A stretch of 64,000 nt of DNA from Malus domestica (lineage: Eukaryota; Streptophyta; Magnoliopsida; Rosales; Rosaceae). The stretch spans positions 13,648,001-13,712,000 of the forward strand of contig NC_091671.1 of NCBI RefSeq assembly GCF_042453785.1. The letters are read 5' to 3'. A program made the translations under genes and the position numbers. The notes under the pieces are model-generated. The model did not search any database. It saw only the letters and a program-made list of their open reading frames with translations, and was not told the origin of the DNA. Each line of letters opens with the position of its first letter. The stretch's first letter is position 1. This document shows, piece after piece, positions 10,915-22,056 of the stretch.

Positions 10915-12240
10915 AGGTCGTTTAGAGTATTATAGCAAATACATAGACAGTTTGTAATACTTTTACCAATTTCGTTCATCTGTTTCTGTACAATTTGATG
11001 AATAAACAAACTTAGTTTAATTGACTTTTTTTTTAGGCAATTTTTATAGAGTGATTTATAATATGAACGGGTTGGATCATAAACACAGAGATCTATAAAT
11101 CAGCAACGAACAACTTTGAGTAGGAACTTCAGCTCATCCTTTGAGTAGTCAAGCATTGTTATATAACCCTAGCTAGACTCGTCCAAGTATTATCTACGAA
11201 GACGTCAGTTAACATAGGCCAAATCCTGGCCGAATGCAAGTGAATGAACTATAAAATCTTTTACGCATGCTATTAACATGAAATTTACATCGTATTTGCG
11301 TATGTATAGACAATATGTGAGTAGTATTTACGTGTCTACAACAATTTGTCGTTGGTATGTGCTTGTCTATAAATTATGAATTCAATGAGAGTGTTACTTT
11401 CACACTACTAGCTTAACTTGTGGAGAGTTTGCTAAGTGCACGTTTTGGTGAATGGTGTGAAGTGAAGCATGTGGGCATATTGCGTGAGAATGGAGGTGTC
11501 CAAATGCAGTTAGAGAGGGGGGAAATCATTGACATTGGCACATGTAGGGGGGAGGTTACCTTGTCATATATCCTCTCCCATTATTTCTCTCCACATTTAA
11601 ATATTCATTATATGCTCAAAACGAGCTAACTAACTTAATTAATTAATAGTGTGACTTTGCTTCTTTTATAAAAGATTCTCCTTATTGGCTACTCTACCAA
11701 ATTATCAATCATATGGATTTTGAAATAGTTTATTATGAAGAAAATAACAAGGTCAATAAGGTTATGCTTAGCTAATGTCAAATTCTCATTATAAAAAATA
11801 AATAAATAAAAAACCATTCCAATTGTATTATGAGGCCGTAAGGCTATGCTTAGTTTATCTTACTCTTAGTTAATGGTGCGACTAGCTATTAATCTACTCG
11901 TATTTCACATACAATATGATTCACTAAAAATACATTAATTACTAATATTTAAACCATCAAATATTTTACAAAATATTGCAATCCTCTATTTTTTTTTTTT
12001 ACCAAACAAGCATATATGTATGAGTGTTCATTCAAGTATTTGACAAATATCTTACAGTTTCTTGAAAACATAAAACGTAAAATGAAAGTTATCTATTTTC
12101 TGTCGAAGTGAGAATCGCGCCTTCTGTCATTTTCTTAAATAAATATAAAATAAAAAAAGCATAAAAAGTCATAAAACCACCTAACCCGTCTAGCTTGCTG
12201 ATGTTTACCTAGACGTGATAGGCAAATGCCTAGATGCCCT
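10915..12240. other. Intergenic, nothing recognised
   Basis: AT-rich DNA without recognisable genes or delimited repeats. The 69-codon frame at 11420-11629 has no known domain. Confidence 0.45.
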
Positions 12241-12249
12241 TTTTTATAT

Positions 12250-13650
12250 AGGAAAACTAATGAAAATGGCTTCAAATCTTTACATTTTAATAAAAAAACC
12301 ACCCACTAACTTTATTTTAATAATAAGGATAAAAGACCAAAAAAAAGAAGAAAAAAACATAACAAACCCACTAGCGTTGGCGCGTATCCCCCCCCCCATC
12401 CCCCCAATCCACTTTTTTTTCTCCTACCTTTTGTCCCATCATTCAGCTACATTAATAGTTTTTTTTTTTTGGCATAGAATTAAAACAAAAAAACTTCGAA
12501 TTGAATTACATTCTCATGTTTTATTTTTGTGGTGTTGTTTTCTAATAGTAGTCATGATGATGAGAAACTTTTCAATGTGCCCAGAACACAGGATGGTACA
12601 CTCCATACAAGTTGTGAAAATCTTGTGTTAAAAAATTAATAACATAAAAAATAAAATTTTCCACCACACTTATATAATAACATGTGGTATATCATTTGTG
12701 TTATAGGCACAAGGAAAAATTTCTCGAAGATGACACATAAGCTCAAGAAATTGGATGGAAAGCTACATTTATTATTGTAGGTATATGAAAAAAGTGAGGA
12801 AATTTTAATTTGGTAATTGAAAACAACTTTTTAAATATAATTACTGAGAATTAAACACTATTTATAAAACTTGACCAATAAAGGTCTAAGTTTCAAACCT
12901 TATGAAACTGAACCAAGAATTAAACACTATTTATAAAACTTCACCAATAAGTAGACACTATTAATGAAATTACACCACTAAGTAGACATCATTTATGAAA
13001 CTAGATCAATAAGTAGACATTATTTATGAAACGAAAACAAGAATTAAGTATAGTTTGAACACTGGACTATACACTATTTATGAAACTGGAGTAAGAACTA
13101 GACAATATTTATGAATTATGACCAAGAAATAGGCATTATTTATGAAAGTTGACCAATAACTAGATACTATTTATGAAATCGGACCAAGAAAGAGACACTA
13201 TTAATGAAATTGTATCAATTACTATACATTATTTATGAAACTATACCCAATAACTAGGCATTATTTATGAAAAATGATCAAGAACTAGACATCATTTTAT
13301 AAAAGTAGACAAAAAACTAGACATTATTTATGAAATTGAACCAATAAATAGTATAGTACCGTTCAGTTTCATAAATAGTGCAGTTTCATAAATAGTGCAG
13401 TTTCATAAATAGTGTTCAGTTTTATAAACAGTGTTCAGTTTCATAAACAGTGTACATGTACTGCGTGCGCGTCAGGTATTTTGTTTTTTTTTAAATTGTG
13501 TCCTTTTCGTTAAAAATTAAGTTTTTTTGTCCTTTTTATTAAAATTTAAGGGTTTTTCATTAAAATTTAATTATTTTTTATTAAATAAAGTTTATAATAT
13601 GGTTTTTTGTTAAAATAAACTTAGTCCAGACCCTTTTCATTAAAATTCCC
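12250..13650. mobile_element. Non-autonomous MULE, same family as the Pack-MULE at 33179
   Basis: It starts AGGAAAACTAATGA and ends TCATTAAAATTCCC, and is flanked by perfect 9-bp duplications TTTTTATAT (12241-12249, 13651-13659). Termini and subterminal runs (AAT/ATT-rich TTTTAATAAAAAAACCA) match the 33179-37417 element. The interior holds degenerate arrays of a TTTATGAAAC-containing repeat. No transposase or recognisable host gene was found. Confidence 0.82.
12838..13455. repeat. Degenerate tandem array of a TTTATGAAACT repeat, inverted at its right end
   Basis: Units of roughly 30 bases share CTATTTATGAAACT plus a spacer resembling GACCAATAACTAGACA. About twenty are recognisable. From about 13355 the orientation flips to AGTTTCATAAATAGTG. 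The same motif forms the arrays inside the 33179-37417 element. Confidence 0.75.
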
Positions 13651-13659
13651 TTTTTATAT

Positions 13660-15835
13660 TTTTTAAACTACTAGGGATTAATCGCAAGGGTAGCTACGCG
13701 GCCTTACACGGAGCCTTTTAGAATACTGATCCTATGAATACCAAACATCTCTATCTCCATAAAGATGGCCTAAATTAGGCCTTTTCTTTTTTTTTCTTTT
13801 TTTTTTCTTTCTATTTTTCCTAATAAAAAAGTAGATGCCCCATTAATTAGCTTATATGTAAAGATGCGATACTTTAACTCAAAGTCATTTTAGAAATTTA
13901 AAAATAAAAAAAATAAAAAAATATAAAAGACCTCATATTTTCTAATTCTCATGGAAATATATTTTCGTTCTTCTTATGGCGGCTCGTATTAGAAAATAAT
14001 TTTTTTGAAGAGGATGTGAACAAGGCAGTGGTAGTATAGTACCGATCAAAAGATTAATTGGAGTCCTCCCCAAAAAAAAAAAAATTTGGATGAGTCCGTG
14101 ATGAATCAACGTGCTGCCGGAGGCTTTACAATTATTCGTGATGAGTGGGGAAATCTTATTTTGTGCAAGAAATCTTGGTAGTTTTACGATTTCCATTGTC
14201 GAAGTTGCGGTGCTACATGATGCGTTTAAATTTTCTGCTCAATAAAACTACAAAGATGTACAAGTGGAGGGAGATTCTACATTGGTCATTGACGTTATAG
14301 TAGGGGAGATTATTTAGTGTGCTCAAAATACGGGCACATACGTCATATGTCATTATACAAGTGGAGAGACTTAAAAAAAATTCACTCCACTTATATAATA
14401 ACTTATGACATATCACCCCACGGGAGTTGAAAGTTATAGTAAAAAGCATTCTTTTGTTGTCATAGAATTTAACTTCTATCTTTTAAGTATGTATTTGAAA
14501 AGACAAACTTCGTTGTTGATGCAATTACAAAGTTAAGACACTATCGAGTACCACAAAAAAAAAAGTTTAAAAAAACCATCACCAATCACAGCGAGGTAGC
14601 ACAACATCGACGCATAAGTTGATCCATCCATGCATGTCATTATGAAAACGAAGTGTTTTTGTCAGTTTTGGCTCCCTTGTTATGAAGTGTGACTACTTGT
14701 GGACACTTCTCACTTCACATACTTGAATTAGATATATTGAAATAGTAGTGTGGCGTGCTCTCCAACTTCACACAGCTGTATGGCCACGGGCTTCTAGCTC
14801 CTCCAATGGCATAGCATGCAAGGCTAAACTACCTAAAGCAAAGACACCCAAAAAGGATACTTTAGTGGCATTGACATGAACATACATATATTTATATATA
14901 CAAGATAGGATTAGGATTCGGGAATACACACTTTTGAATACATTTTGACATTTATTTTGTAAAGCGCACTTCGTAACGTATTTCAATGAGTCAAACTGTC
15001 TGTATTTTAGTACATCCTCAAAAATTAGACAAATCCAAAACCATTAACACGTTCATTTGTACTGAAGAAAATAGACAAATATGGTTCTACAAAGAAACAC
15101 TAAATTTAATCCAATGATCATATGGTTTCGGATTTGAGTGGTTTTTGGTAGATATGATCTTTGAGAGAAAACCTAAAATATACATGGTTCATATTGCTGA
15201 AATACAATACGGAATACACTCCGTAAAAATGTGTGTCGAAAGCATGTGTCCGGAATCCTAACCCATATATATATCGCTATTTTTTTCTTAGAGACAAATT
15301 AATTAATGAAACTTCTCTAATTAGCTGTCACACTGTCCACAAATGGGTATTTGCCGGCCATTCTTGTTGCAATTGAAATTGCAGCCAATTTCTGGCTTAA
15401 TTACTTGAACTTTTAATTACTTTGGACTTAACTAAATTATTTATAAACAAAATGGGTTAATCTGGTCTTGCATGAGTGTGACACATAAGTTGTGATCTTT
15501 TTGTTTATTGTTCTTATGGCTGTCATTATTTGGTTTGGTGAGATATTATGTATCTACTTACTACTACTTAATCAGCCGGTTAACTTATTTTTAGTGGGTT
15601 AGGTTTTTTCATGGTCACGGACTCATGTTAATTTTGATAACAAATTAAGAGGAAAGATGGATCGAGATTTACTATGGCAGCAGCGGATGCAGCAGATGTT
15701 TTTGGAGTCTGTTACTTCGTTTGTGTGTTTGGACTTGAACTGTTGGTTGGCCCTTTTGTAGTTTGTTTATCTTGGCCCATTTTTTACCTGTTTATATGTT
15801 AACTTTAGGCCTTTGGTTGTTTATATGTATGTACA
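13660..15835. other. Intergenic, nothing recognised
   Basis: AT-rich DNA. Open frames at 13942-14986 on the minus strand are short and resemble nothing known. No repeat could be delimited. Confidence 0.45.
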
Positions 15836-18800
15836 AGTAGTGAAACCCGCGCGATGCTACGGGTTTCAAAACTGTCTTAAACGTGTAAAAAGTAGGGAAT
15901 ATATACGTGAGAAAATATGTGCCAAATAGTAGGGTTATATACATATATTACATGAGAAAATTGAGGATGTTGATATGGCACAGTAAGAGAGTGCTATTTA
16001 CATTCTTATATTACATGACAAAAAGTAGTATAGTTATTTAAAACAAAGACTCTGGCTTATCACTTGCAACCATGTTTCCAATTGCTCCATTTCTTGTGAT
16101 TTATTAATTTTTGTTCTCTAATCAAGGGAAATTACAAAATCATATTGAAAACCCCTATCGAAGCACATTAATAATCTAACTAATGAATGTGATTCAAGAA
16201 ACAAACCTTGTTCAAGTGCAATCGATCAGATCTCGCCCTTGCATTGCTGGTTCCAACACAACACTCTGTACACAAAATCCCAAAAAAAAAAAAAAAATCA
16301 ATAAGTAACCTACTTAATAGATTAATGTAGGCAGATGTGAATTTGAATGGCTTAAAACTCAATAGGTAACCTACTTAACCAACCAAATTGAATGGCTTAA
16401 AACTCAAAAATTGCGAAATTGTATAGAAAAGTTTCAACCAGACCTTATTTCAAAAACATTCCTCTGTTCTTCCTCAGGCTGAAAAACAACTCCTCCCCCA
16501 AAACTGATTTACAGCATCTGTTTCGAGCCTAATCATTATGAGTCAATTTGGAGATCTGATAAAAGATTTTAGAAATTAAATGAATAATTCAGATAAAAAA
16601 AATCATATCAAAAGAACCCAAAACTTCAAAAGAAAAATTGTCCTAAACCCTACAAATTTAAACGAAGAATTCTTAAAAAAAAGGTAAATCGATCTGATAA
16701 AGACATGATTAAATTAATTTCATAAATATGAAATCATAAGCATGCGATTCCTTATACTACTGTTGGTATGAACAATAAATTAATTTATGAGTAAATTGAT
16801 TTCGATTAGCTTTAAAACTCAACCATTGCACACCAAATTCACAACCTAAGCAAATTTGAGGTTGTGGAGTAAGAATATCACCTTCGCCAAACCCAAAAAA
16901 GGTCGGAAAGGCCTGAAACTGGTCGGAGAAAACTCAGATCTTCGTCGTCGTCGGAAAAACCCACCGCGAGCTGGGTTTATGGAACTCCTCAGTCTAGGGG
17001 TAGATTCGAGCATGCAAAGCTCGAATGTTTTTGTTGGGACTCTCCTAAGTTGAATATATTGAGATAATGCTTTGAAAAAATAGAAGCAAAGTTACAGATA
17101 TATACGCGCGCACGCATAAAACCTTAGACAAACCCTCCAACTTGAGGGCATTCATATGCAGATTATACAGTTTCCTTCAAATATATATGAATATAACTAT
17201 ATGAATTAATCAACCTTCTTCTCTCTTATGAATGCTTATTCTACTTATTCTACTTATCATTGATATATATAAGGTCAGGCATTCTCCTCACTGTCCTCAA
17301 ATGTGGATTGGCTGATTTTCATTTGAACTGATGCAAAAAGTACTATATATGTTTTGAGTTTATCAACATAAAGATGTAAATAGTACTACATACATCAAAC
17401 TGGTACGATGTATGCACTATGAATCATACATTTATAAATTAGATGATTTGTCCTGAAACAATCACAACCTCAAACAACTAAAGTTTAGAGAACGAACTCT
17501 GAGTATCAAAGTACTTAACTTATCTCACTCTCTGCATAAAACTTTTAAAAAACCAAATGCCAATTATTGAAATGGAAAACTGAAGTACCTAGCAAAGTTT
17601 TTCTTTTTATCCAAACATTCAAGATGGTAAACAATATTTTTGAACACCCACTCTAAATATGACAACTATCGGCAACCCTCAACCTTGTAACCTGAATCAA
17701 GCTGGTTTCAAATAAGCCAATGGAAAACTAAAATATTAGTGTTTGGGAAGTAACCTTATTTGAAATACCATTAAAAAATAGAGTATACTTTTAGGCAAAT
17801 ATTGTTCATAAACCCTAATATAATTCATGATAGTTGCCAAAAGGAAAATACCTCTCGATTACATTTCTTTCCTTCACAGACTTTCTCCTTGACAAAGTCC
17901 TGAGATAAAACCAAAAAGGAAACTCAGTCGCAACTGAGGCAATTTATCAATAAAAAATCACCGGAAAAACAGAACCCAGATTCCATAATAAGCAAAAGGT
18001 AAGGAAAAAAGTGGATTTATTGAAGATTTTGAAATCCTACAGACACAAAGCTAAGAGAAAATCCTTCAGATAATTGCTTTGTTTCAACATGATCATTACT
18101 TTATATGGCTGGAGATGATTGGTGGTAAGCTCACACAAAATTTGCAAATTAAATCACAACTACAATTGAAAAACAACGATATGGGATCACATTGATCATA
18201 AATTATTATCTACAACTCAAAAAATAAAAAGAGAGAAATTATTATCTGCAACTTAAAAATAAAAAGAGAGATAGAAACTTGCCGGAAAAAACAAAAACCC
18301 TCACCGGAACCGAAACTAATCAAGGCATGCAATGGGTTTTTTTTACTTCTGAGATGAAGGGAAGACGATTGGTGGCAAAGGGGAGGTCCAATTTGCAATA
18401 GATGCAAAATTACAGATATACACACACACCAAACCTTAGACAATCCCTCCAGCTTAAGGGCATTCATATGCAGATTATACAGCTTCCTTCGATTCATCTT
18501 AAGATGAACTAATATTAATCATGCAACTATGTCCAACATAAATCAATTTTTACGAAAAACGCTTCGAAATAACGTACCTAATCAGTTGCCCCACAGGTAA
18601 CAAATCCCGCCATTGCAGAAGAGTACCATTCATTCATGATCATCCTGCATACCAGTTCCAAATTCTCAAACTTCAAAACTAAAACCAAAATAATACCTAA
18701 CAAAATTGAAGCATATCTTGACATGCAAAAGGTCAAAAGGTACCTGAAGTGATGAGCAATGGTTTGACATACTTGTTTTTCTTCACCTCTTTGTAAGTTG

Positions 18801-18942
18801 CTCTTTGCATAAACTACAGCAATTACAAAAATAAAAATAAAAACCCATCACGTCAAATTTATCTGAATATTTAATCACAGGTGCACCAGAAAATTATAAA
18901 ACTTAAAATTAAAAAACCCCAATATGAATTTAAGCAAAACCC

Positions 18943-19801
18943 TATTGGATAAATGTCAACAATCTGTGATAATTTATATATGCTAATAAATAATAAATGC
19001 AATAGAAAATTAACAGAATATAAACTAGAATGCGAATTATAAAAACAGACAACTTGAAGATCGAGGCTTGCGTACCGTAATGTCCTTGAAACAGAATTTG
19101 CGTCCCTACTATGTGCTTGTAGTTCTACAGACGTCTCCTTCACCAGGATTCAACGATCAAGTTAAAATTCTAGCACCGGAAAATTTAACTTCTGGTGAAT
19201 TTAGTGTGGTTCTCTCAGTAAGAAGGTCAGTAAGAAGGTTTAGGAATGTAGAAGATGAAGTTGATTATTTTCTGTATTCTAAATGCCATGCAGATGGATG
19301 TATATATAGCAAATGGATGCTTGTTTGCAACAGATATGAGAATGGGGTGTTACTGTTAGGAGACATCTCTTCAGATGGTGCTTTGCTTTATGTTCAGAAG
19401 GAACTCTCAAACTTCATCTGAAATGATGGGTCTTTTCATAAAAAAAAATAATTAATTAAATTCGAATTTAATTAAAAATAACTAATTAAATCCTAAAAAT
19501 AATTAATTAAATAATTTAATTATTAGAGCCCGAGCCCAAGAGCCTCAAGGCTCAAGGCCCATCTTTTGATAATTAATTATATATTAATGATATATTATTT
19601 ATAATTAATTATATATTAATTACCAATTAATTAATACACCCCAAAGCTCAACCCCAAGGGTGAGCCCAGTTTTCTTCTCCAAGGCCTATCTTTCAATCAC
19701 TTTCTATAAGAGATAAAGCTTTATAAAGTGTGGAGACCTTGTGGGAATGGTCAATGTGGGACAAACCCTACATAAGAAATTTCTACTCAAAATGTCCAAC
19801 A
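18943..19801 (-). mobile_element. Probable solo LTR (Copia-type)
   Basis: On the minus strand the unit begins TGTTGGACATTTTGAG and carries a TATATATA-type promoter motif in its middle. It is flanked by AACCC on both sides (18938-18942, 19802-19806). It shares several segments with the solo LTR at 31307-31986, for example an AACAGNATTTNCGTCCC box. No internal region accompanies it. The open frame at 19068-19421 lies wholly inside it, antisense. It is an old fossil. Confidence 0.55.
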
Positions 19802-20060
19802 AACCCATATTAGATTCTAAGTGGGTTTATGAAAAATAGTATTAATCAGATATCAACACCGTAAATAAATAAATAAATTGAAATTTTCCTACCTTTAAGT
19901 TTCAAGGATTTTACTTTAGAATCCAAGGAAACCCCAGATCAGATTCTAAGTGGGTTTATCAAAAATAATAATCCAATAAGAAAGTAACACTGAAAGTAAA
20001 TAAGAAACCGAAAAAAAATTGAATTTTCTTACCTTTAGTTTCTGGGTTTACACTGTGGAA
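19802..20060. repeat. ~130-bp tandem duplication
   Basis: AGATTCTAAGTGGGTTTAT occurs at about 19812 and 19941, each followed by related AT-rich sequence and a TTTTCTTACCTTTA-like segment. On the minus strand this duplicates an apparent 5' splice-site region (AAAGGTAAGAAAA and AAAGGTAGGAAAA). Confidence 0.55.
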
Positions 20061-20380
20061 TCCAATTGAGAACTGAAGGATGAGACTGGTGATGGTTTTC
20101 GGTGTTTCTGGGTTCGTGGGTGCTGGGTGGGGTGGGGGTTTTGAATCGTGGTGTTAAGAGAAAGCGAGAGAGAGAATGACGTTCACTTAAGAGGAAAAAG
20201 AAGATAAAAATGGACGGACTGATTTCTTATCACAGTGCCCCAAATAAATGGATGGTTCATATTCAATTAGATTTACAGCGGAGTAATATATTGAAATTAC
20301 ACAATTAAGGTAGGGGCATTTTCGAAATTACACTGTTCTTAAGAATAGTAAAACAGTTTGTTTTCAGCTTTAGTATAGAT

Positions 20381-20957
20381 TGAATTTAGTTTGTAATAAA
20401 AGTAACTTTTAACGAAAAAATAAAAAAAAGGAAGGTTGGAGGGGACTTCTTTAAGGGTAATAACACCAACCTTATAAGTAAGAAATTAAGAGGCCTAATC
20501 TTATAAGTAAGAAATTAAGAGGGTAATAACATCCTCTATAAGTGCCTCTGTTCGATCCCAACCATGCTTAAAGTCACAGGGAGAAAATGGTCATTTCTTA
20601 CTAAAGCTTATAGAAATCTCATTGTAGGCTCAACTCTGCATTGTATTTGAACGATTCAAACCATTTAATTTTTAGGCACTTCTTCAAATATCGTCCTTCA
20701 AAAAACATTCAAATCCAAAAACCTTTAAACCGCTCAATGAAATGGTTGTTGGCTGTGTATTTTATTGAAATACCTTTTTCGGCTATTTTTATATTATTAG
20801 TAGTTTTGGATTCGTCCAACTTTTTGCATTATTAATCCAAGAAATAAGGCTTGAAAATTAAATAGCTTGGATCAATTGAAATAAATGAAGAGGGTCACAA
20901 AGGTGTGTCTCAAGTAAGTCAACCAAAAGGGTACATAAAACGCGTTGCCAATAATAC
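20381..20957. other. Intergenic, short direct repeat only
   Basis: Contains a two-copy repeat of about 33 bases (CTTATAAGTAAGAAATTAAG at about 20471 and 20504). Nothing else was recognised. Confidence 0.45.
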
Positions 20958-21031
20958 GTTGCTGTGGTGTAGTGGTTATCACGTTAGTCTTACACACTAA
21001 AAGGTCCCCAGTTGGATCCTGGGCAGCAACA
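20958..21031 (+). tRNA. tRNA-Val(UAC), probably decaying copy
   Basis: It folds as a cloverleaf: acceptor stem GTTGCTG/CAGCAAC, anticodon stem TTAGT/ACTAA, loop CTTACAC with anticodon TAC (valine), discriminator A. Compared with the copy at 21121 it has one extra base in the variable region and reads TTGGATC instead of TTCGATC in the T loop. The nearly universal C56, needed for the G19-C56 contact and for the polymerase III B-box, is therefore G. No T-run terminator follows directly. It may be a pseudogene. Confidence 0.75.
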
Positions 21032-21120
21032 TAATTAATATTTAATCATCTTTTTAATCCTCCTTCTATATATGATACAAGTTTTACTTATATTTGTTAT
21101 CTATATACAATTATATCAAG

Positions 21121-21193
21121 GTTGCTGTGGTGTAGTGGTTATCACGTTAGTCTTACACACTAAAGGTCTCCAGTTCGATCCTGGGCAGCAACA
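21121..21193 (+). tRNA. tRNA-Val(UAC)
   Basis: A 73-nt cloverleaf with acceptor stem GTTGCTG/CAGCAAC, A-box TGTAGTGGTTATCAC, anticodon loop CTTACAC (anticodon UAC, reading GUA) and canonical T loop TTCGATC. The polymerase III terminator TTTTTT follows at once (21194-21199). A TATATACAA-like upstream sequence and a CAA just before the gene fit plant tRNA promoters. The upstream copy at 20958 is 163 bases away and nearly identical, so one is a tandem duplicate. Confidence 0.93.
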
Positions 21194-21306
21194 TTTTTTA
21201 TTTATCACTTTTTGCCACATTTTTTTTTTCCAGTGCATGTTTTGAAATTTCTCTTCTTTTACCCAAAAGTAGGGACTTCTTGGGGTGAAAATTGAAGTCG
21301 TCTTAA

Positions 21307-21603
21307 GACCAACTCTAATGATGGGTTAAAAGCCAAATTATCCCTTAAAATTTAGCTTAGAAATCGTAATTTAAATTTTTTTAGATTAAAATGTTCATAA
21401 AATTAATTTATGATAATCTACATATTTATTTTATTTTATTTTTAATTTAATTTAACAAAAAAATTAGCCTAAGTTCATTCTTTAATAATCTCGGGCTAAA
21501 ATTTTAGACTAGAACGGTTGGAGTATAAAAGCTGTTTTTGGGCTAAAAGCTAAATTTTCCGGGCTAAAATATTTGTCTTTTAGCCCAACCATTGAAGATG
21601 GTC
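21307..21603. mobile_element. Tourist-like (PIF/Harbinger-type) MITE
   Basis: The inverted ends GACCAACTCTAATG and CATTGAAGATGGTC carry TAA duplications at 21304-21306 and 21604-21606. Subterminal GGGTTAAAAGCC and TTTTAGCCC motifs pair. Length is 297 bp with no coding capacity. Confidence 0.7.
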
Positions 21604-22056
21604 TAAGATTTGCTGAGAAGAAGAATTATCACTTACAAGAAAAGAAAAAAATATTTCTTAGACGATACGATGTTGAGTTTCCACCATGCGTTTCTAGTTC
21701 GAAACTCTTTCATCTCCTAAATTATTGTTATAGTTTCGAACTCCTTAATAAAAAATAAATATTTCCTAGAAGAAAAAGGTTGACATAGAAAATGTAGGAA
21801 AAAGAATTGCCCAAAAGTGGTACTCAATCAAATGTAAATGTAATGAACAACAAAAATACATTGGCAGGTAAATCAGATTTATACATCTCTACCTTCGTTA
21901 CATTACATTAACATTACGGCCTCCTTCCAATTGATGCCTACATGAAATACATGATGTTGATGGTACTTTGGCCATGTACATCCTGCACAAATACCTCAAA
22001 AAGGGAATTCTCCGCTCAAGTAAGTCCTCGAAAATGACTCCCAAAAGTGCTTATCC
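21604..22056. other. 3' flank of the bL9c gene
   Basis: Presumably the 3' UTR of the minus-strand bL9c gene plus spacer. No independent feature was seen. Confidence 0.5.

Larger units (their letters stand above)
15836..20380 (-). mobile_element. Probable non-autonomous Helitron with captured exons
   Basis: Read on the minus strand it begins A|TCTATACTAAAG at 20379. Near its other end it has an 8-bp-stem hairpin (GAAACCCG/CGGGTTTC, 15842-15867) followed by CACTA, close to but not exactly the CTRR terminus of Helitrons. No inverted termini or target duplication are expected, and none were seen. Inside, several minus-strand pieces look like exons with GT/AG borders: a leader exon ending at about 20034, one near 18742-18805 and one near 18585-18655. 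There is also a repeated leader-like segment at 17124-17190 and 18435-18500. None was recognised. The LTR at 18943-19801 inserted later. No Rep/helicase is present. Confidence 0.45.

Noticed and set aside
18842-18846. Alternative left boundary (AACCC) for the LTR at 18943
   Set aside because: The next bases (ATCACG) do not resemble an LTR terminus as well as TATTGG after 18942, which mirrors the CCAACA end.
19068-19421. 117-residue open frame as a gene
   Set aside because: It lies wholly within a probable solo LTR, antisense, and matches no family I recognise.
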